From: Candidatus Avelusimicrobium pullicaecorum
GTDB taxonomy: Bacteria; Elusimicrobiota; Elusimicrobia; Elusimicrobiales; Elusimicrobiaceae
DNA length: 64,000 nucleotides
Direction: 5' to 3'
Assembly: GCA_944322825.1 (NCBI GenBank)
Contig: CALUQD010000002.1
Coordinates: 1 to 64,000, forward strand
Under the pieces are notes generated by a model, which was not told the origin of the DNA, searched no databases, and saw nothing but the letters and a program-made list of their open reading frames with translations. Below are positions 61,670 to 64,000 of the stretch, one piece after another (the first letter of the stretch is position 1; each line of letters begins with the position of its first letter). The position numbers and the translations under genes are program-made.

Positions 61670-62494
61670 ATGATCAACATCGCTACTGCACCTGTCAAAA
61701 CCTACCTGTCAAAATCCAAAATTCCGGGGTTTGATTACGTCATCAACCCTTATGTAGGCTGCCCGCACAAATGCGTGTATTGCTATGCCGAATATATGCG
61801 CAAATTTACCGGCCACTGCGAAGAATGGGGCGATTTTTTGGATGTCAAACTCTGCGACATTCCCCTCCGCCCAGCCAAATTATTCCGAACACGCGTAATG
61901 CTCAGTTCCGTAACCGACCCCTACAACCCCTACGAAAAACAGTACGAGCTCACCCGCCGCCTGCTTAAACAACTGCTTTTCTGCCAAGCGCAAGTATATA
62001 TTTTGACCAAATCCCCGTTGGTCCTGCGGGATTTGGATTTACTCAAACAATTTCCGACTTGCGAAGTGGCTTTTTCCTATTCTTCGGCAGATGAATCTTT
62101 CCGCCAATTGGCCGAACCGGGCGCCGGCAGCGTCGCGGACAAAACAAACGCGTTAAAAACCTTGCACGAGGCCGGTATTAAAACCGCGGTAATGGGAGCG
62201 CCGCTTTTCCCGGGGATCAGCGACTGGAAAGCCCTTATCGAACTCACCCGCCCCTACACGGACCGCTACGGCTTTGACAGTTTAAATATGCGCCCCGCTT
62301 ACCAGCGCAAAGTATTGGCTTTTGTCACCCAGCACTATCCGCAATATATGCCGCTCTACACCGAGGTCTTTTTGCAGGAAGAACCCACCGATTATTGGCA
62401 AAAACTCGGCCAAGAAATCCAAACCTATTGCGCGCAGGAGAGCATCCGGGCGGACATTTATTTTGGTTCATCCCGTTCATACTCAGGCGGCTGA
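61670..62494 (+). CDS. Radical SAM protein (SplB/Rv2578c-like)
   Basis: 274 residues. The iron-sulfur site CPHKCVYCYA has the Cx3Cx2C pattern (Cys31, 35, 38), after GFDYVINPYVG. SSVTDPYNPYEKQYELTR is typical of the spore photoproduct lyase-like group. No HhH or DNA-binding part is seen, so the substrate is unknown. ATG 61670 is preferred; a TATAAT at 61639-61644 could be its -10 but no -35 is clear. Confidence 0.9.
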   Translation: MINIATAPVKTYLSKSKIPGFDYVINPYVGCPHKCVYCYAEYMRKFTGHCEEWGDFLDVKLCDIPLRPAKLFRTRVMLSSVTDPYNPYEKQYELTRRLLKQLLFCQAQVYILTKSPLVLRDLDLLKQFPTCEVAFSYSSADESFRQLAEPGAGSVADKTNALKTLHEAGIKTAVMGAPLFPGISDWKALIELTRPYTDRYGFDSLNMRPAYQRKVLAFVTQHYPQYMPLYTEVFLQEEPTDYWQKLGQEIQTYCAQESIRADIYFGSSRSYSGG

Positions 62495-62512
62495 AAGGGC
62501 TCAGCCCTCCAT

Positions 62513-62540
62513 AAAAAACCCCGCCTGCAAGCGGGGTTTT
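62513..62540. terminator. Bidirectional terminator between the radical SAM and PTS genes
   Basis: AAAACCCCGC and GCGGGGTTTT pair around CTGCAA, with A and T flanks, between two converging genes. A second stem GGCTGA/TCAGCC sits at the very end of the radical SAM gene (about 62489-62506). Confidence 0.88.
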
Positions 62541-62547
62541 GGCAAAA

Positions 62548-63954
62548 TTAGTTTTCTTCCTCGTTGGGCGGGTCGTCAAAGCCCAATTTCCAGGTGATGA
62601 GAAACCCGGCCACAAGCGACACCAAAAAACCCACACCGTAAAAAATGACGCTGTGCAAATTGGAAAGCGCCAAGAACAGCACCACGCCCGACACGCCAAA
62701 CGGAATGGCGGAAGTAACGTGGCACGCGGCAATCACCGCACCGCCGCAGGCGGCCCCCAAACACGCGCCGATAAACGGCTTGAAAAGCGGCAGGGTTACG
62801 CCGTAAATCAACGGTTCACCCACGCCCAAAATACCCACGGGCAGCGCATTTTTGACAATCGTTTTCAAACGGTTGTTTTTGGTCTTCAAGAGCACGGCCA
62901 AACTAGCCCCCACTTGCCCCGCGCCGGCCATACACAAAATAGGGAACAGCGGGTTTGCGCCCAAAGTATCCACCAATTGCTGGTGAATGGGCACCAAACT
63001 TTGGTGAATGCCCATCATCACCAGCGGCAAGAATGTGCCGCCCAAAAGCGCGCCGGCAATCACGCCGCCGTGCTTTAAGGCGTTTTGCGTTTGCAGGGCC
63101 AATTGGTCCGACAGCCACCCGGCAATCGGCTGAATAAGCAAGAGGGAAACAAACCCCACCACCAACACGGTAAGCGTAGGCGTAAGGAACATTTCCGCAC
63201 TGCCTTTTATCCGCGCGCGCAGCCGTTTTTCAAACCAGCTGCCCGCCCAACATACGAGCAGCACGGCAATCACGCCGCCTTTGCCCGGCACGAAAGTTTG
63301 GCCAAACAGCGTTACATTGGAAAGCGCGGGCATATTCAAAATACCGGCAAACGCCACGCCCAAAGCCGGCGTGCCGCCAAATTCTTTATTGGCGTTGTAG
63401 CCGACGATGGCGTTTAAATAAAAGAAAATTCCGTTTCCAAATACGCCAAGCAGCGCCGTCAGGTTCGGGTCGTTTACCAAAAGCGTCTTGGACAGGATGT
63501 TCGTAATCCCCAAGATCAGCCCGCAGCCAATATACGCCGGAATCAGCGGCAAAAAGATATTGCCAATCACCGCGCAGACGCGGCTGATGCGGCTGGAATA
63601 CTTTTTACGCACGGCCTTTTTGTTGGCTTTTACATCGCCCACGGACGGGGTTTCCTCGGTCGGGGGCGGTACATAAACGCCCGACACATTCAGCGGTGCA
63701 AACGCGTGGCGTTCGTTGAAATAAGCCGCCAGCTTGCCCGCCGTAGAAGGCCCCACAATCAACTGGTGCTGGGAACCGGAATAAAAATATCCCGCCACAT
63801 CTTTCACCCGGCGCAAAGCCTCCGGGGAAACGAGCGCCTCGTCTTTTACCGTAAAGCGCAGGCGCGTCATACAGCAACCTAACGTGGTGATATTTTCCGC
63901 ACCGCCGCAAGCCGCCAAAATACCTTCATACATTGCTTTTAAATCAGCCGGCAT
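62548..63954 (-). CDS. murP: MurP-like PTS enzyme IIBC
   Basis: 468 residues. The EIIB domain (1-75) has LGCCMTRLRFTV, where the Cys before MTRLR is the phosphoacceptor; the EIIC domain has about ten helices with FPILCMAGAGQVGASLAV and GVGEPLIYGVTLPLFKPF, very close to E. coli MurP. It takes up and phosphorylates N-acetylmuramic acid or a related sugar, pointing to cell-wall recycling or scavenging. There is no EIIA domain, as in MurP. GGAGG suits ATG 63954 (4 bases) better than ATG 63957. A neighbouring murQ was not seen; the sequence ends 40 bases upstream. Confidence 0.88.
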   Translation of the reverse strand: MPADLKAMYEGILAACGGAENITTLGCCMTRLRFTVKDEALVSPEALRRVKDVAGYFYSGSQHQLIVGPSTAGKLAAYFNERHAFAPLNVSGVYVPPPTEETPSVGDVKANKKAVRKKYSSRISRVCAVIGNIFLPLIPAYIGCGLILGITNILSKTLLVNDPNLTALLGVFGNGIFFYLNAIVGYNANKEFGGTPALGVAFAGILNMPALSNVTLFGQTFVPGKGGVIAVLLVCWAGSWFEKRLRARIKGSAEMFLTPTLTVLVVGFVSLLLIQPIAGWLSDQLALQTQNALKHGGVIAGALLGGTFLPLVMMGIHQSLVPIHQQLVDTLGANPLFPILCMAGAGQVGASLAVLLKTKNNRLKTIVKNALPVGILGVGEPLIYGVTLPLFKPFIGACLGAACGGAVIAACHVTSAIPFGVSGVVLFLALSNLHSVIFYGVGFLVSLVAGFLITWKLGFDDPPNEEEN

Positions 63955-64000
63955 CATTCCTCCGTTTCAATAAAAATCCATTTATTTTGAACGGCATCAT

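Noticed and set aside
1-64000. CRISPR array, insertion sequence or prophage
   Set aside because: No evenly spaced repeats, transposase, integrase or phage structural genes were found on either strand.

Overview
The window (about 50% G+C, almost every gene on the minus strand, short junctions and many ATGA overlaps) looks like a Gram-negative, gut-type Elusimicrobiota (Elusimicrobium-like) genome. That placement is an inference from the combination of a Tad/Flp pilus locus, a PorV-type outer membrane protein, a giant FlgD-like repeat protein, two large low-complexity membrane proteins with a shared signature, and TolC/FtsX/EnvC envelope genes. No rRNA or other marker is present to prove it.

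Region 1 (about 34.1 kb down to 1, all minus strand) is one long Tad-type (type IVc) pilus and surface-protein locus. In transcription order: a 1641-residue secreted FlgD-like repeat protein with a C-terminal tail resembling a type IX sorting domain; a PorV-family barrel; two Flp-type pilins; a TadE pseudopilin; CpaB; a very short CpaC-type secretin; a single polypeptide joining a TadZ/CpaE ATPase to the TadA/CpaF motor; TadB with a long exported N-terminal domain; TadC; a TPR protein; a HAMP sensor with no kinase domain; a small membrane protein; a DsbA-like protein; then a terminator. A second block follows with two histidine kinases, a LuxR-type regulator, a third Flp pilin, a TadG-like and a TadE-like protein. 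A consensus promoter then opens a block of five unrecognised membrane-anchored proteins (504, 524, 90, 490 and 557 residues), and another promoter drives a 1227-residue anchored protein. Two of these are clear paralogues; several share Gly/Ser/Ala-rich linkers and cysteine-rich exported parts. This unrecognised block is the best candidate here for an undescribed system, probably a cell-surface or pilus-associated assembly.

Region 2 (47.8 to 34.1 kb, minus) is a tight 12-gene run of housekeeping and envelope genes: M50 protease, trpS, scpA, scpB, glgA, alkaline phosphatase, ftsX, envC-like, ctpA, tsaD, and at its end a solute-binding-protein-like gene with no signal peptide placed 4 bases before a GAF-GGDEF diguanylate cyclase.

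Region 3 (54.5 to 47.9 kb, minus) is a self-contained TetR-regulated export operon: TetR, TolC, HlyD-type adaptor, two ABC ATPases and two ABC-2 permeases. It resembles the E. coli cecR-ybhGFSR set, and a palindromic operator overlaps a perfect TTGACA-17-TATAAT promoter.

Region 4 (54.6 to 64 kb, mixed strands) holds single genes: a CPHC thioredoxin, cinA, an iron-type alcohol dehydrogenase, an NhaC antiporter with a strong leader hairpin, tRNA-Arg(CCG), an outer membrane protein, a pirin-like protein without its metal ligands, a Sel1-repeat protein, a radical SAM protein and a MurP-like PTS permease. Convergent or terminal ends are marked by clean intrinsic terminators. No gap exceeds about 300 bases without a gene, and no CRISPR, insertion sequence, prophage or rRNA was seen.
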